The position numbers and the translations under genes were made by a program. Positions 50,201-63,811 of a stretch of DNA of 64,000 nucleotides are shown one piece after another; position 1 is the first letter of the stretch; every line of letters begins with the position of its first letter. Origin of the DNA: Zhengitettix transpicula (Eukaryota; Arthropoda; Insecta; Orthoptera; Tetrigidae); contig CM073596.1 in the NCBI GenBank assembly GCA_037074705.1, forward strand, positions 25,766,001 to 25,830,000, read 5' to 3'. The notes beneath the pieces were generated by a model. It was not told where the DNA came from and did no database searches. It saw nothing but the letters and a program-made list of their open reading frames with translations.

Positions 50201-51736
50201 AATTCTTGAATAATATTTCTGAGTTGACATCATTTTTAGTAAGATTAAAGGCGGAGTGTCACTAATAATACATTATAGACATTAACATAAAAACAATTAT
50301 TTGACTATACCTTAGTCTCCCTTTGACATTGCAGTATACAATAAATAAACAATTTCCCGCTGAACAAGACTTTACATACAATTGGTGTTCTGGTAGATGC
50401 TAAGATTTTTGATTATTACAATCAACAATTTTATTTAAAAAGCTCAGACATTTTATGCAATTTTTATTTAAACTCTTCCGTGAATTTATAACGTTCTACC
50501 AGCCCGATAAAATATTGGCATTTAAATGAATCCAAATTGGTAAATTACTCTGAATAATAAAAATGAGGTAGAAATTTACTGTCACATTTCCGACATTATA
50601 AATTTCTTGAAGTAATTTAATCTTTGTAAATAGCTACTTGTTGTATTAAAAAGAAATGGCATTACATTGCTTAATAAGGTTTAGTATTTCTCTTAAGAGT
50701 GATAAGTCAAAATGTATTTATTTACATTGTAATTGTTTTTATTTGGTTGGTAGGACGTAAAAAATTATGTAAAATTTCAGTAAAAATATATAAGATTTCC
50801 TTAGGTTTCCCCCAGCCTTTGTGGCTTTATTTAAGTGTTTTTATATTTCAAATTGAAATTTAGAGTAAAAAAATAATCAACGGGAGATTTACCTTGGAAC
50901 AAATGGTTGATATGGATGTAATGCATATTTAAATAAAAATAATTGTCTATTGATCATGAACCTGCATGTGGGGTATTTTTTAATCTCGCGATTTAGATGA
51001 ATTTATCTTGATATTTACAACGGGCATCTAATATGTGAAATAGGTATAAGTATGTTGTAGAGAATCATTTTTACCATGGACCTCAATGTCTCCAGGTTTA
51101 ATTCTAAACACCTGGCTTGCAATTTTCCTGCTGCGGTTAGTTTTCCCCCCATTTGCTGTTAAATTCGTGCCACCCCCTTAAACCTGTGAACCAATGCAGC
51201 TAACGACCCCCTGGGAGAGAGAACAGAAGGGAAACGAAGGAGCGGAGATAGAGACGAGAGAGGGGAAAAGTAATGCGTCGACGTCATAATTACCACTGCA
51301 GCAGGTTAATAGTACAGAGGAGAGGGGGCTGGCTAATTGTCGCAGTGATTTCTCCACGAAGCCACCCCCCTCCCCCCACAGTTCTTCAGTTACCCTGCCC
51401 ACCTTTCCATGTTCCTACCTCACTGACGACAGAAAGGGCTGTAACAATTTGAAAGGGAAGCTCACAAGGCATCGTTCTAATAAACGCTGTAAGGGAAATT
51501 GGATAATACTGTATTTAAAACTTTTTTTGCGAAAACAATTATACATTATAACAATAAAGGTGACCAAATGTTTCGTCTTTTCATAAACTGCGACTATGTG
51601 AGATAACATCACTCGACAAACTTATCTCAAATTGGTCCCTGTAAAATTGATTATTTCACCTGGAACATTACAAAAATTATCTTTTTCGTGATGACGTGTT
51701 TAAAAATAAAATTTTGCAACTAATTTGTAAATATAT
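47201..51736. other. Stretch without a confirmed gene
   Basis: AT-rich DNA holding one possible exon (47896-48358) and two GC-richer patches, 49200-49560 and 51080-51440, with small unrecognised minus-strand frames. All of it is repeated 11,065 bp downstream. Confidence 0.45.
47896..48358 (+). other. Candidate exon (coding status unknown)
   Basis: A CpG-rich island of 463 bp in AT-rich DNA, preceded by a good acceptor (ATTTGTTTTCAG) and followed by a strong donor (GAAAG then GTGAGT). An open frame beginning upstream at 47856 crosses the acceptor and stops at 48320, 38 bp before the donor. As an exon it would therefore be non-coding, hold the end of a coding region with an intron in the 3' UTR, or be 5' UTR. 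The peptide (for example RLHIVIRSVYESFQECISVM) matches no family I know. Splice-like signals occur by chance at this density, so this is a lead only. Confidence 0.22.
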
Positions 51737-52746
51737 TGTAATAATCACAAGCCCACGTTGTGAACAAAATGTAATAAATACAAAAAAATGATTATTTTTT
51801 AAATGTTTTGTCCCACGTTGAAGAACCAAAATGTAATAATACAATTTAATTAATATTTTAAATTTTAATAATCCTCACGTTTGAGCACAAAATGTAATCA
51901 TTAAATTATTAAGTTAGATTTTAAATGAACAAATTAAAAGTTGAAATGGTAGGATTTTAAATGAGAAACAAGAATTCAAAATATAAAACAAAGTTAATTT
52001 AATAAAAACAAATTCTTATCACAATTGAAAATTTTTTACAAGTTGGTAAAGTGCCACGGCTTAATTTCAGGGCCGACTATCGGGCCTCCAATGAAGAATG
52101 TTACAAAATGACAATTAAAATGTGAAAAATTCTTAACTTAAACAATTATTGAAATACGAAATCTGACGATAATTATTATTTACACATTAGGTTTCCAATT
52201 AATAAAATTTCTTTTTAGAGTGCATTACCCTTAGCTGTTCGTCTGGGCTCGATCTCACTTCATAATGTGGAGGCCAGACGTATTATGGGTATTCTGATTA
52301 GGACGACACATTATTTTAACAAATTTAATTTATAAAATTAAAATAGTACTGAGAAAACTTAATACTAGTTAAGAATTGCTAAATTACATTTTAGAAAACA
52401 CATTACATAAGAGCAATTATATATATAAAAATAGTTTTTTAGGTTTACAGCACATTACACACAATAAACATTTTCACAAAATACATTACAGTAATTACGT
52501 TATAGTAATAAGGATAAGGATTATTATTTGTTGTATACAGTTCACAAGTTACTGCACAGCACAAACACCCCACTACACTTTCGTAAATAGAAGATGATAT
52601 ATTAATTCAAAATGTCGCGTCTGGAAGAGTCTCAAACACTTTGGCCATACACCCAGCCGAACTTTAATACAAATGAAACCGTTACATAATTATTTGTACA
52701 ACAATAAAAAAGATTAATTAAACTAAAGACGTTCGTTCACGTGCCA
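51737..52746 (-). mobile_element. Solo LTR, family II, copy C, with three LTR-end/primer-site modules
   Basis: 1010 bp flanked by AATATAT on the left and TATATGTG on the right. Reading minus, it begins TGGCACGTGAACG and ends ATTACA. At the left edge, TGTAAT (complement of ATTACA) starts at 51737, 51770, 51832 and 51893. Each of the first three is followed by a module ending in (C)CCACGTT..CAAAA or its variant, the complement of TTTTGG..AACGTGGG. The modules are 33, 62 and 61 bp. The body contains the CAGGGCCGACTATCGGGCCT hairpin and the TGGGCTCGATCTCACTTC block shared with 39.2 kb. No genes are attached. Confidence 0.8.
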
Positions 52747-52869
52747 TATATGTGATATATATTTTTCTTGTTCCAAAAAAAGGGAATAATTCAGTATAAT
52801 AAAAGTTTTTGAATAAGGATTAATTTTGGCTGTAGTTTTATACAGTGAGAAAGTCCACACGTCCTCAAT

Positions 52870-53223
52870 TTATTCACGGAATTGTATTTGATTGAAATCA
52901 TCGATAGCCTGAGGCCCCTCCGTAAACAACACACCACCGTCAAAACTTCCACTCCAGGAAACTGAAAGTTTAAGCCCATTGTCAATATGTCGAAAGTCAA
53001 ACTCTATCGTCGTTTCGGAATGCTGCAATCTAACGACGAGGCTGAAATTTCGATCGAAGCCAAATTCCACTCGAGTTGATGTAGGGACCAACGTCACCTC
53101 AGAAGTTTCAAGCAAGCAAGGTAACTTTAATGTAACCGAATATAATTCCAAATTATCTCGGACCAAACAACCGATCCTGCACGGTTCTGTTACGCGAGGA
53201 TCACGACGACCACGGTAAATCAC
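52870..53223 (-). other. Unrecognised 117-codon open frame
   Basis: The minus-strand frame starts MIYRGRRDPRV and continues with alternating hydrophobic and polar segments such as LELYSVTLKLPCLLETSEV, VEFGFDRNFSLVVRLQHSE and NGLKLSVSWSGSFDGGV. The pattern is compatible with beta-strands. An AATAAA overlaps its stop codon, so transcription could end there. There is no signal peptide and I recognise no domain. It lies 124 bp from the LTR at 51737-52746, on the same strand and upstream of it. Spurious translation of a CpG-rich patch is the main alternative. Part of its end (63935-64000) recurs at the window edge. Confidence 0.22.
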
Positions 53224-53714
53224 TGGCGCAGTTTTGGAAACCTTTGGTGATAAAAATCAGTACGACAGCGAAATGCAGAACCGTCAGTACACAGCAACGC
53301 TACCAGCACTAAATCACGCGGCCTCGATTTAATGCACGCAACAGTTAAAATTAAATGTCAATATTGGCAGGAGTTGTGGGAAGGGAAAGTAGAGGCTAAA
53401 ATAGGATGACGTCAGCTGGGATGTTTAGGACGGCACAGCATCGTACTTCACTCGGAAATTCGTACGTATGGGGTTTTATACTATAAATACTCTCCCCTTG
53501 CAGTTACGAATTAATTTTATTAATATTCGCACAAAGGGTTGTCTACAAATCTACGTCTATATCTATAATATGCTATATTTTCAGATAAAAATATTCAGTG
53601 CTTGTGATTGTCCATTATTATTAATATAAAGAAATATTTAGGCATGAAACCCACCATTTCCTGGTTTAAATCGTTTCCTTTCAACTATGGATATCATCAC
53701 ATCTGTTCCAATGC

Positions 53715-53729
53715 ACCCCCCCCCCCCCC
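53715..53729. repeat. Poly-C tract
   Basis: A run of about 15 C residues. Confidence 0.95.
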
Positions 53730-54094
53730 AACAAATTTTTTCATCAACAGTTTACTATATCACAAGTCCTCTTGCCCGTGGGTTCGCTCGTATTATATAC
53801 AATATAAACGTTAAGTATTAATTCGGACTTGTCCACTCCATTTCGAAAGACCTGCAAATAAGTTACCCATGATTGCGTAATTTGGATTAAAAAGAAGTGT
53901 AAATATATCACCGCCTTAAAAAACTGTAGTCAATAGGCTTGCTAAAATGTATTATGTTTTACTCACAATATATCGTTATAAATCATTATTATTTTAAAAA
54001 ATTATATTGTCAATTTTGCTAATATTGTGATGAAAAAATTTAAAATCAGGATTATGTGACAAACAAAATTTGCCCTTGGCCAAGTGTAAATTTA

Positions 54095-54354
54095 GAATGG
54101 CTACATATTAAAACAACTAAACACGCTAAATTAACATGATACTTCAAAATTAAGTAATCTTTAGAATTAATTGTTATTTAATCTTAAGATATAATTTTAA
54201 ATAAATCTTTTTAATAATTTAAATATTTTGAATGACTGCATATTAACACTAAATTAACATTATACTTCAAAATTAAGTAATATTTAGAATTAATTGTTAA
54301 TAACATTAAGATATAATTTTAAAAATCTTTTTAATAATTTTAATATAATTATAG
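54095..54354 (+). repeat. Direct tandem duplication, period about 135 bp
   Basis: Two units start GAATGGCTACATATTA (54095) and GAATGACTGCATATTA (54230). Both continue with CTAAATTAACAT, ATACTTCAAAATTAAGTAAT, AGAATTAATTGTTA and AAGATATAATTTTAAA. The second has lost about 10 bases. Confidence 0.9.
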
Positions 54355-56408
54355 TACTTGAAGATAGAAAAATAAGAAAAAATAAATGTTATAAATTTAT
54401 TTTAAATAATGTTTGTTCTTTTCACTATTTTGAAAAAAAACTGACTAGATAGCTGATTTAAAGATTACTGAAGCGTTGTATTGAATAAAATATTTTAAAA
54501 TGTCTGTAAAAAAGGGTTTATTTAATTAATTTATATTAATAAAAAACAATCGTAAATTTAAAAATCATTTAAGGTTTTTAAAGAGTATTTGTTGCACAGT
54601 TGTTTTTAATATTCGAAAATATCTAAGTCTTGGTTCCAAAATTGGTAAGAAAATCTTAAATAAACTGTGTGTTACCGAGTTATTCAATTTTCAAACCAAA
54701 TCATAAGGTTAGAAGATGGCGTGGACCGTCATCAAAACGTCGCCTGCTATCGAAGAATTTACCCAAAGTTATTTCACTTAATATACAAGCATATAACACA
54801 AAGAAACCTTACGAGTTTCTCATTCCATCGAGGAAACCTACTCCTTCGATCGTCGGAATCTGAAGACTTCAGCGACAGAAACATCTACGTTGGAACACAG
54901 TTTAATATTAAATGTACAGACAAAATAATCAGTGGGAAAGGTTGATCAAGATGGAATGACAAATTACTGTGACATACACAGGCATAGGTAGAAAAAGATG
55001 AAAAGAACTGATGCATTAATTTCGCAATTAATTTTAATTTCGTTTAATTTTATAATGTAAATCTATTGTTTGATCGTTGTAATATGAAGTAGATCGCAGT
55101 GGCCTTGACAGGATGGAGAATCGCATCGAACACGTCGTGTAGCTTATTACAAAAAAAGTGATGGATGCAGTGAGTTTCTGGCTTATCCTCCAGCTAGGTC
55201 AGGTCCACTCTTCCACTTGGATGACTGATGGAGGGAATTAATCTCCCGCTGGTCCTCCTTGGTCCGCAGTATTTAGCCATTTGTATCTCGCCTTGCCTGC
55301 TGGCCGATTTCCTCTATACATCACCCCTTTCCCAGACTCTTTTTCAACCCCTCTTACGACGCCGCTGCTGTAAAGTGATGCTTTGGAGGATCCGTCGTAT
55401 TCCCCACCGCCTGTGTGTGTACCGAGTTTCGTTCAATCTCATCCTGAACTGCAACTCTCCTTCAACATTTAACCACCGAACGAATCGAAGCATTATGAGA
55501 GATTCTACACTGAAAAATTAAAACGCTTTCACTTCTTTCCCCCTTCACGACGACAGAGAAAAATATGAGACTGACAAATCAGGAAAAAAGTTAATCAGTT
55601 TTTCAATCAACGACAAATGCAAAGTTGGAGTAATTTACTGCCGTGTGTTCCTGGCAAAGCTACGACGACGGCGGCTTCTTTTAATCAATATTTCTGAGGA
55701 TCAAGCAAAGCTGTAAATTATCCATCCAACTCACTTTTTTTTTCTCTCCCCTATTTTCACGAGAGTGAATGGTGGCGGCTTGGGAGAGGCTTTTTCCTGG
55801 AAAAGGGACAAAGCAATTAAACGCGGGAAAAGACGTAATGCCAGTGTTAAGTGGATTACTGGAGGAGAATAAGACCAGCAGCATGCTAGATATTCAACCA
55901 AACGGCAAAAGAGGTAAAAACGCGAACAATTTTTTTTCTCTCTAAAAATTCCACCAGGTTTTTCTTTTTTGTTTTAAAACTCTCGCTAATGAGTCGGTCC
56001 TTCATTTCTTATGCTACACACAGCGAGTCAGTGTTAATGACTCAGTTTTGACGGTGAGCGGGAGCTCTGAAACGTCACGACGCCATCAAAGCGGACAAGA
56101 AACAGGGTCTGTGAGGGGAGCAATTCCTTGTGATGAACGTTTCTTCCTAAAATTATCTTAAAACGTTCCGGTGATGTTATTAAGAGGTCAGTGATGAAAA
56201 CTAAAGCTGTGCAGTTGGGAAGGAAAGAATGAGAAATCTTTTGAAATTCGGTGGAACAAACAAATGTTGAAGAATGAATGGTACATTAGGGGAAACCGAG
56301 GATGGTAAAATATAAACCGACGGGGAAACGAACTTCATTAATTTTCTCACCTTCAGGTATTATAGGAAGAACGGAAAATATTCATAAATAACAAAAATCA
56401 ATTCCTAT

Positions 56409-57809
56409 CCCGATGCAGGTTTTTCTAAGGTTTTCCCTGCATTTCTTTAGGTGACTGCCGGGTAGGATCCTTATAATATAGCCCGGGGGCCCTACCTTCC
56501 TCTACCCTTCCGCATCCCATTTTTCAAATCCCTCCCTATGCTATTATAGGGGAGTTTCCCAACGTGTATTACCCTCATGTAGCCTGTTGCCCTAAAAAAT
56601 AATAATAATAATAAAAATTTATTTCTCTAAAGGGGTCACAGACCTTGGGCAGTCTGCGAGGGCCATTCTCTCGCAGGCAATACCTGCGAGGGATGTTCTC
56701 TCGGAGGCAGAACCTTGTAGGAGAGATACGAAGGGGGTATCTTTGGGGATGCCTTTGCCTCTCCGTTTTTAAACTAAGGTTCTCACAAGCCGAGGCACCT
56801 CGGCCTGTTCTGAGAGGTGTATGTTCCGGGGTAACATCTTGGGCATACGGTAAGAGTTGTCTGCTATTCCCATTGGAATAGCCGGCCAGCTGCCTCCTAA
56901 ACTGGTCGAGGAACGGAGAAGTCAATGCTGCATCCCCACAGAAAACTCCTCCCCGCTATCGGAAGGGCGTGGGACAAGTACCCAATGCCCGACCTACCTG
57001 ATGCATGTTTTTCTAGGATTTTCTCTGCATTTCTTTAGGTGAATGCCAGGTAGGATCCTTAAACTATAGCCCGGGGACCCTAGTAACCCTTGGCTACCTT
57101 CCTCCACCCTTCCGCATCCCCCCTTTCAAATCCCTTCCTATGCTATTAAAGGGGAGTTGCCCAATGCGGATCACCCTCATGTAGCCTGTTGCCCTAAAAA
57201 ATAATAATAATAATAAAAATTTATTTCTCTAAAGGGGTCACAGACCTTGGGCAGTCTGCGAGGGCCATTCTCTCGCAGACAATACCTGCGAGGGATGTTC
57301 TCTCGGAGGCAGAACCTTGTAGGAGAGATACGAAGGGGGTATCTTTGGGGATGCCTTTGCCTCTCCGTTTTTAAACTAAGGTTCTCACAAGCCGAGGCAC
57401 CTCGGCCTGTTCTGAGAGGTGTATGTTCCGGGGTAACATCTTGGGCATACGGTAAGAGTTGTCTGCTATTCCCATTGGAATAGCCGGCCAGCTGCCTCCT
57501 AAACTGGTCGAGGAACGGAGAAGTCAATGCTGCATCCCCACAGCAAACTCCTCCCCGCTATCGGAAGGGCGTGGGACAAGTACCCAATGCCCGACCTACC
57601 TGATGCATGTTTTTCTAGGATTTTCTCTGCATTTCTTTAGGTGAATGCCAGGTAGGATCCTTAAAATATAGCCCGGGGGCCCTAGTTAACCCTTGGCTAC
57701 ATTCCTCTACCCTTCCGCATCTCCCCTTTCAAATCCCTTTCTATGCTATTAAAGGGGAGTTGCCCAACGTGGATTACCCTCGTGTAGCCTGTTGCCCTAA
57801 AGAAAAAAA
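56409..57809 (+). mobile_element. Retroposon R, copy 8: truncated copy fused to two 602-bp units
   Basis: 56409-56570 is a distinct, 5'-truncated and diverged copy (CCCGATGCAGG.., with CCTACCTTCC lacking the usual TAGTTAACCCTTGGCTAC). From ACCCTCATG at 56571 onward the sequence becomes identical to the 45506 region, and two 602-bp units follow. The switch from a diverged to an identical copy in mid-element marks the duplication junction. The doubled hairpin and (AAT)n tails are as in copy 7. Confidence 0.94.
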
Positions 57810-58012
57810 GATATTTCTCTGTTCGGTCTTCTACCAATATTTTTTTCATAAAACTCTAAAACAATATTCCTTTCTATATTGCGATGTCCTTAATATTTTT
57901 TTTATCTACATAATGCTTCAATGACCAAAAGTTATAATGATTTATGTCCAACTCAGAAAAGTACTAAATAAGTTGCTTATTAAAATGAAAAAAAAAATAC
58001 GTTTGATTGAAA

Positions 58013-58265
58013 ATAATGAATAATAAAGATAGCCAATACAGATAAAAAAAAGGTAATATAAATACCACACAACGTTTCTGGGATCCATGACCCTTTCGTC
58101 AGGTGCTAAGAAGAGCGTAGTGAAGGTGTTGTCAACTAACCAGTGCAGTTGTGTTTCTCTAGGCTCTTCTTAGCACCTGAAGAAAAGGACAAGGATCCCA
58201 GAAACGTTGTGTGGTATTTCTATACCCCTTTTTTATGTCTGTATTGGTTAACTTTATTATTCATG
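58013..58265. mobile_element. Palindromic element, second copy
   Basis: Duplicate of 46948-47200. Both arms and the spacer are unchanged, so nothing independent is learned about selection on the hammerhead-like cores. Confidence 0.65.
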
Positions 58266-58960
58266 AATTTGGTTATTATTGCTGTTAAAAGTTATAAATA
58301 TGTCCTTACCCTGTTTAATTAAAAATATCTGGTGTATCGAGCTTTAATTAGAAAAAGCTTTCGGGTACAGCAATTTTTAAATGGAAATAATATAATATAT
58401 TTACAGCACAGTAGCATAAAATATTTTTTTTATAAATAGTAATATCAATAAAAAAATAATTATCAGATAGTTTTTTACCTTATTATCAAGGCGCCATAAT
58501 TTCAACAAATTTTTATAAAAGTTGTGTTACTAGGTTTTAATATATTGTATGTTTATACTTAAAAATGGCAGACACCTAAAACGTCTTCTAATTAATGTTA
58601 AATACATGAGTGGTTTTTAATAAAACAGGATAAGGTCATATTGGTATCTTCTAATAATTATTATACACTTCTGTTTCACAAAATAATATTTAAATTAGTT
58701 GATTAATAAAGCTAAATTTAATATTTAATGAACCACGCAACGTTTCATCCCTACATATTTCTGAATTAAATGGTCATAAATCATTAAGCTGTAGATTGTC
58801 AGAAAATGTTTAATTTTAATGACCAAAAAAGTTACAGATGTCGATATAAGGATAATTTTATAATTTATGTTTAAGAAATAAAATTAAATTACGCTAACCC
58901 TAGGTGATCTTTATAAATATATGGTACTTACCTTATTACATCCCCATTATTTGTTTTCAG

Positions 58961-59423
58961 GATTACGAAAATCAATAGACCCAGTATTTCAGTTAATTGG
59001 TTATAGTACAGTGATTTATATTTTAAAAATGTGTCGTACTAATCAAAGTTCGACGGCCTGTTCCAGATGTGAACGAACGCTATCAGGAGTACTGGGACCT
59101 CCGTATCAATACAGACTTCATATCGTTATACGTAGCGTGTATGAAAGCTTCCAGGAATGCATTTCCGTGATGCGGCACAGATACGCGGAAGCGATTGGCT
59201 TACATCGTCGATTTCCCCGACGTAAATACTTGACAACGCGAAATAAAAATAAAACAGAATCCCCAGCTCTGCTTACTCTAAGCCGCCCAAGTCCCGTGGA
59301 GGAGCTTAAAAACCAACCCCTCCCCCAAACCCTTACCACTGTGCACTCTGTGGATAGACTTACAGAACCATCTGGCAATATCTGACGCAGTCATCGTTTC
59401 TACATCTCACGAAAATATGAAAG
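58961..59423 (+). other. Candidate exon, second copy
   Basis: Identical duplicate of 47896-48358, including the acceptor TTTTCAG and donor GTGAGT. Confidence 0.2.
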
Positions 59424-62400
59424 GTGAGTTATAAAATGTTCAAGTTAATATTATTAAATTAGATTGGGACTTAAATAATTTTATCTCGCTGTGAGATCTC
59501 TGTAATTTTAATAGTTAATTTTTCTGACGTAAATTGAAACATAAATTAATAAATCCGGCAACTTTGCAGCCCTTTCAGTAAATTAAAAATAGTACTACGT
59601 ATCGTTAGAACCTCTTCTGGTGCTCAAGTGTAAAATTCTAATTTATTTATTGATATTATAATAAGTAAATTATATTCTGACATTTAAAAATCAGCTTGCT
59701 ATTTTTTTTTACATTTGTGCACTTGAAGAAATTCCAAAACAAAGGAACGATATGTAGTGCTATTATTATTTTTTTTTATTAAATGTTGCTGACATGTTGA
59801 AATCAGTATCGATATAGAACATGAGATTTCAAATATACGAAATATTTGGAGCGATATAGAATAATAAAGAATTCTGATTGTAATATATTTATTCCCCATA
59901 CCATGTAAGATACATAAAAAAATGTAAAAATAAAATTTAACCCGCGTTTTGAAATTCATACATCTAATGCAGTAGCTTGCCAGATAAATATTTTATTGTT
60001 TAGATTTATTGAGGTTTTTTTTCATTTGTTTGTATGGTACATAACTATGAGTGTAATGTAGAAACTTGCTTTTCTAAAACTTTTTTTATGAATAAATCCC
60101 CATGATGATATTTCCCTGACACTGCGAGAAGTCGTTGCCTATTTATACAGCAATTTACTTAAAAATCACCACATTTCAAAATGTTTTCCCATTAAACGTA
60201 TTATAGAAAATACAGCTTCGTTCCACAATAAATTTTACTCACAACAGAACATTGTTTGTGTCGGATCTTAAATGATGCAATTAAGATGTTGTGTAAGTCT
60301 GTGGAATGTTCCCCGGATGCCTTGTCGATGTTATCTCGTGACCTTCCCCCATAACCATTTTGCCTCCGCCTCTAATACGGTATTTCTCTATCGTCTTAAT
60401 TGGTAATATCACGCTCTCCGGAGGAACCTTTTTGAGGCCTGCGCCTCCCCTCGGAGTGGTAATGGCGCCAATTACGGCGAGGGTGGATTCCAATTGAAAT
60501 GGCAATGGCCGTGGTGACGGTGGTAGTGGTGGTTTCCTCCCCTTCCGTCTCCTTTAATACAGGACCCTCGGCTCCTTGTAACCTCTTAGGGAAACGCCCC
60601 TCGAGGGTAAGATATTAGAATCTTAAAAGGGTGTCTAATATATTTAAGAAATTAACTCCTCAGTAAAACCTTGGAGAAAAAATCGTCTTTCCCTACGAGG
60701 AAGGTAACAAAATTCGGTACTTGAACGATTATCATAAAACTTAGAATTTTTCTATTTCTCTGTTCATTGTAATTATACCTCGATACTGTAAGAACCAAGG
60801 TAATAATAGAATACCAGGTTGATTGTGAATTGTGACAATGAAACTTTCTGAATAAAATATTTTTATTTCTTATCACTCTTAATAATATAAAAATTAAACC
60901 AGACAGACATATATAATTACAAAAAATAAAACCAAGTTAACTAATCAACAGTTTTTATTGACGTTAAAAATTTGCAAATAAGGAATTTTAGTCACGGCCA
61001 TATTCAGCTGAAGGAAGCAAAAATAGATTATTTATAAGCAATTCATAATATTTTTGTTTTACTCCATTAAGTCGTTTAATTACTCTGCCTTTACCAATTA
61101 TAGGTTTCGCAGAGTGTCATTGAAAGGACCTTTTGTTGAGAAAAATCTGACAATTTCTTTGGTTGGAACTAAATGTTTGATATTTTTTCTTTCCATAACG
61201 GAGCCAAAAATTTCTTTTAAATTTTTTTATTTTGTTGTTTCTGATATTCAATTCTTCTTTTAACCAATTCTTGAATAATATTTCTGAGTTGACATCATTT
61301 TTAGTAAGATTAAAGGCGGAGTGTCACTAATAATACATTATAGACATTAACATAAAAACAATTATTTGACTATACCTTAGTCTCCCTTTGACATTGCAGT
61401 ATACAATAAATAAACAATTTCCCGCTGAACAAGACTTTACATACAATTGGTGTTCTGGTAGATGCTAAGATTTTTGATTATTACAATCAACAATTTTATT
61501 TAAAAAGCTCAGACATTTTATGCAATTTTTATTTAAACTCTTCCGTGAATTTATAACGTTCTACCAGCCCGATAAAATATTGGCATTTAAATGAATCCAA
61601 ATTGGTAAATTACTCTGAATAATAAAAATGAGGTAGAAATTTACTGTCACATTTCCGACATTATAAATTTCTTGAAGTAATTTAATCTTTGTAAATAGCT
61701 ACTTGTTGTATTAAAAAGAAATGGCATTACATTGCTTAATAAGGTTTAGTATTTCTCTTAAGAGTGATAAGTCAAAATGTATTTATTTACATTGTAATTG
61801 TTTTTATTTGGTTGGTAGGACGTAAAAAATTATGTAAAATTTCAGTAAAAATATATAAGATTTCCTTAGGTTTCCCCCAGCCTTTGTGGCTTTATTTAAG
61901 TGTTTTTATATTTCAAATTGAAATTTAGAGTAAAAAAATAATCAACGGGAGATTTACCTTGGAACAAATGGTTGATATGGATGTAATGCATATTTAAATA
62001 AAAATAATTGTCTATTGATCATGAACCTGCATGTGGGGTATTTTTTAATCTCGCGATTTAGATGAATTTATCTTGATATTTACAACGGGCATCTAATATG
62101 TGAAATAGGTATAAGTATGTTGTAGAGAATCATTTTTACCATGGACCTCAATGTCTCCAGGTTTAATTCTAAACACCTGGCTTGCAATTTTCCTGCTGCG
62201 GTTAGTTTTCCCCCCATTTGCTGTTAAATTCGTGCCACCCCCTTAAACCTGTGAACCAATGCAGCTAACGACCCCCTGGGAGAGAGAACAGAAGGGAAAC
62301 GAAGGAGCGGAGATAGAGACGAGAGAGGGGAAAAGTAATGCGTCGACGTCATAATTACCACTGCAGCAGGTTAATAGTACAGAGGAGAGGGGGCTGGCTA

Positions 62401-62801
62401 ATTGTCGCAGTGATTTCTCCACGAAGCCACCCCCCTCCCCCCACAGTTCTTCAGTTACCCTGCCCACCTTTCCATGTTCCTACCTCACTGACGACAGAAA
62501 GGGCTGTAACAATTTGAAAGGGAAGCTCACAAGGCATCGTTCTAATAAACGCTGTAAGGGAAATTGGATAATACTGTATTTAAAACTTTTTTTGCGAAAA
62601 CAATTATACATTATAACAATAAAGGTGACCAAATGTTTCGTCTTTTCATAAACTGCGACTATGTGAGATAACATCACTCGACAAACTTATCTCAAATTGG
62701 TCCCTGTAAAATTGATTATTTCACCTGGAACATTACAAAAATTATCTTTTTCGTGATGACGTGTTTAAAAATAAAATTTTGCAACTAATTTGTAAATATA
62801 T

Positions 62802-63811
62802 TGTAATAATCACAAGCCCACGTTGTGAACAAAATGTAATAAATACAAAAAAATGATTATTTTTTAAATGTTTTGTCCCACGTTGAAGAACCAAAATGTA
62901 ATAATACAATTTAATTAATATTTTAAATTTTAATAATCCTCACGTTTGAGCACAAAATGTAATCATTAAATTATTAAGTTAGATTTTAAATGAACAAATT
63001 AAAAGTTGAAATGGTAGGATTTTAAATGAGAAACAAGAATTCAAAATATAAAACAAAGTTAATTTAATAAAAACAAATTCTTATCACAATTGAAAATTTT
63101 TTACAAGTTGGTAAAGTGCCACGGCTTAATTTCAGGGCCGACTATCGGGCCTCCAATGAAGAATGTTACAAAATGACAATTAAAATGTGAAAAATTCTTA
63201 ACTTAAACAATTATTGAAATACGAAATCTGACGATAATTATTATTTACACATTAGGTTTCCAATTAATAAAATTTCTTTTTAGAGTGCATTACCCTTAGC
63301 TGTTCGTCTGGGCTCGATCTCACTTCATAATGTGGAGGCCAGACGTATTATGGGTATTCTGATTAGGACGACACATTATTTTAACAAATTTAATTTATAA
63401 AATTAAAATAGTACTGAGAAAACTTAATACTAGTTAAGAATTGCTAAATTACATTTTAGAAAACACATTACATAAGAGCAATTATATATATAAAAATAGT
63501 TTTTTAGGTTTACAGCACATTACACACAATAAACATTTTCACAAAATACATTACAGTAATTACGTTATAGTAATAAGGATAAGGATTATTATTTGTTGTA
63601 TACAGTTCACAAGTTACTGCACAGCACAAACACCCCACTACACTTTCGTAAATAGAAGATGATATATTAATTCAAAATGTCGCGTCTGGAAGAGTCTCAA
63701 ACACTTTGGCCATACACCCAGCCGAACTTTAATACAAATGAAACCGTTACATAATTATTTGTACAACAATAAAAAAGATTAATTAAACTAAAGACGTTCG
63801 TTCACGTGCCA
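62802..63811 (-). mobile_element. Solo LTR, family II, second copy of 51737-52746
   Basis: Carried along by the segmental duplication, not a separate insertion. It has the same flanks and the same three modules. Confidence 0.8.

Larger units (their letters stand above)
45506..52935. repeat. Segmental tandem duplication, copy 1 (part seen twice)
   Basis: Every base position x here corresponds to x + 11065 in 56571-64000. All landmarks, frames and unit-specific variants I compared are identical, including the unit-specific differences in the 602-bp array. The left limit lies in a retroposon unit at ACCCTCATGTAGCCTGTTGC. The full period is 11,065 bp, so copy 1 extends to 56570. The duplicated DNA includes two array units, a palindromic element, a candidate exon, an LTR and the end of a minus-strand frame. 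Confidence 0.96.
53224..56408. other. Gene-free stretch
   Basis: Contains a C-run (53715-53729), a direct repeat (54095-54354), AT-rich DNA to about 55080, and GC-richer DNA at 55090-56260. Frames at 54667-54945 and 55228-55521 are not recognised. Confidence 0.45.

Noticed and set aside
53486..53520. TATAAATA as a promoter
   Set aside because: An isolated TATA-like word in AT-rich DNA with no gene downstream on the plus strand.
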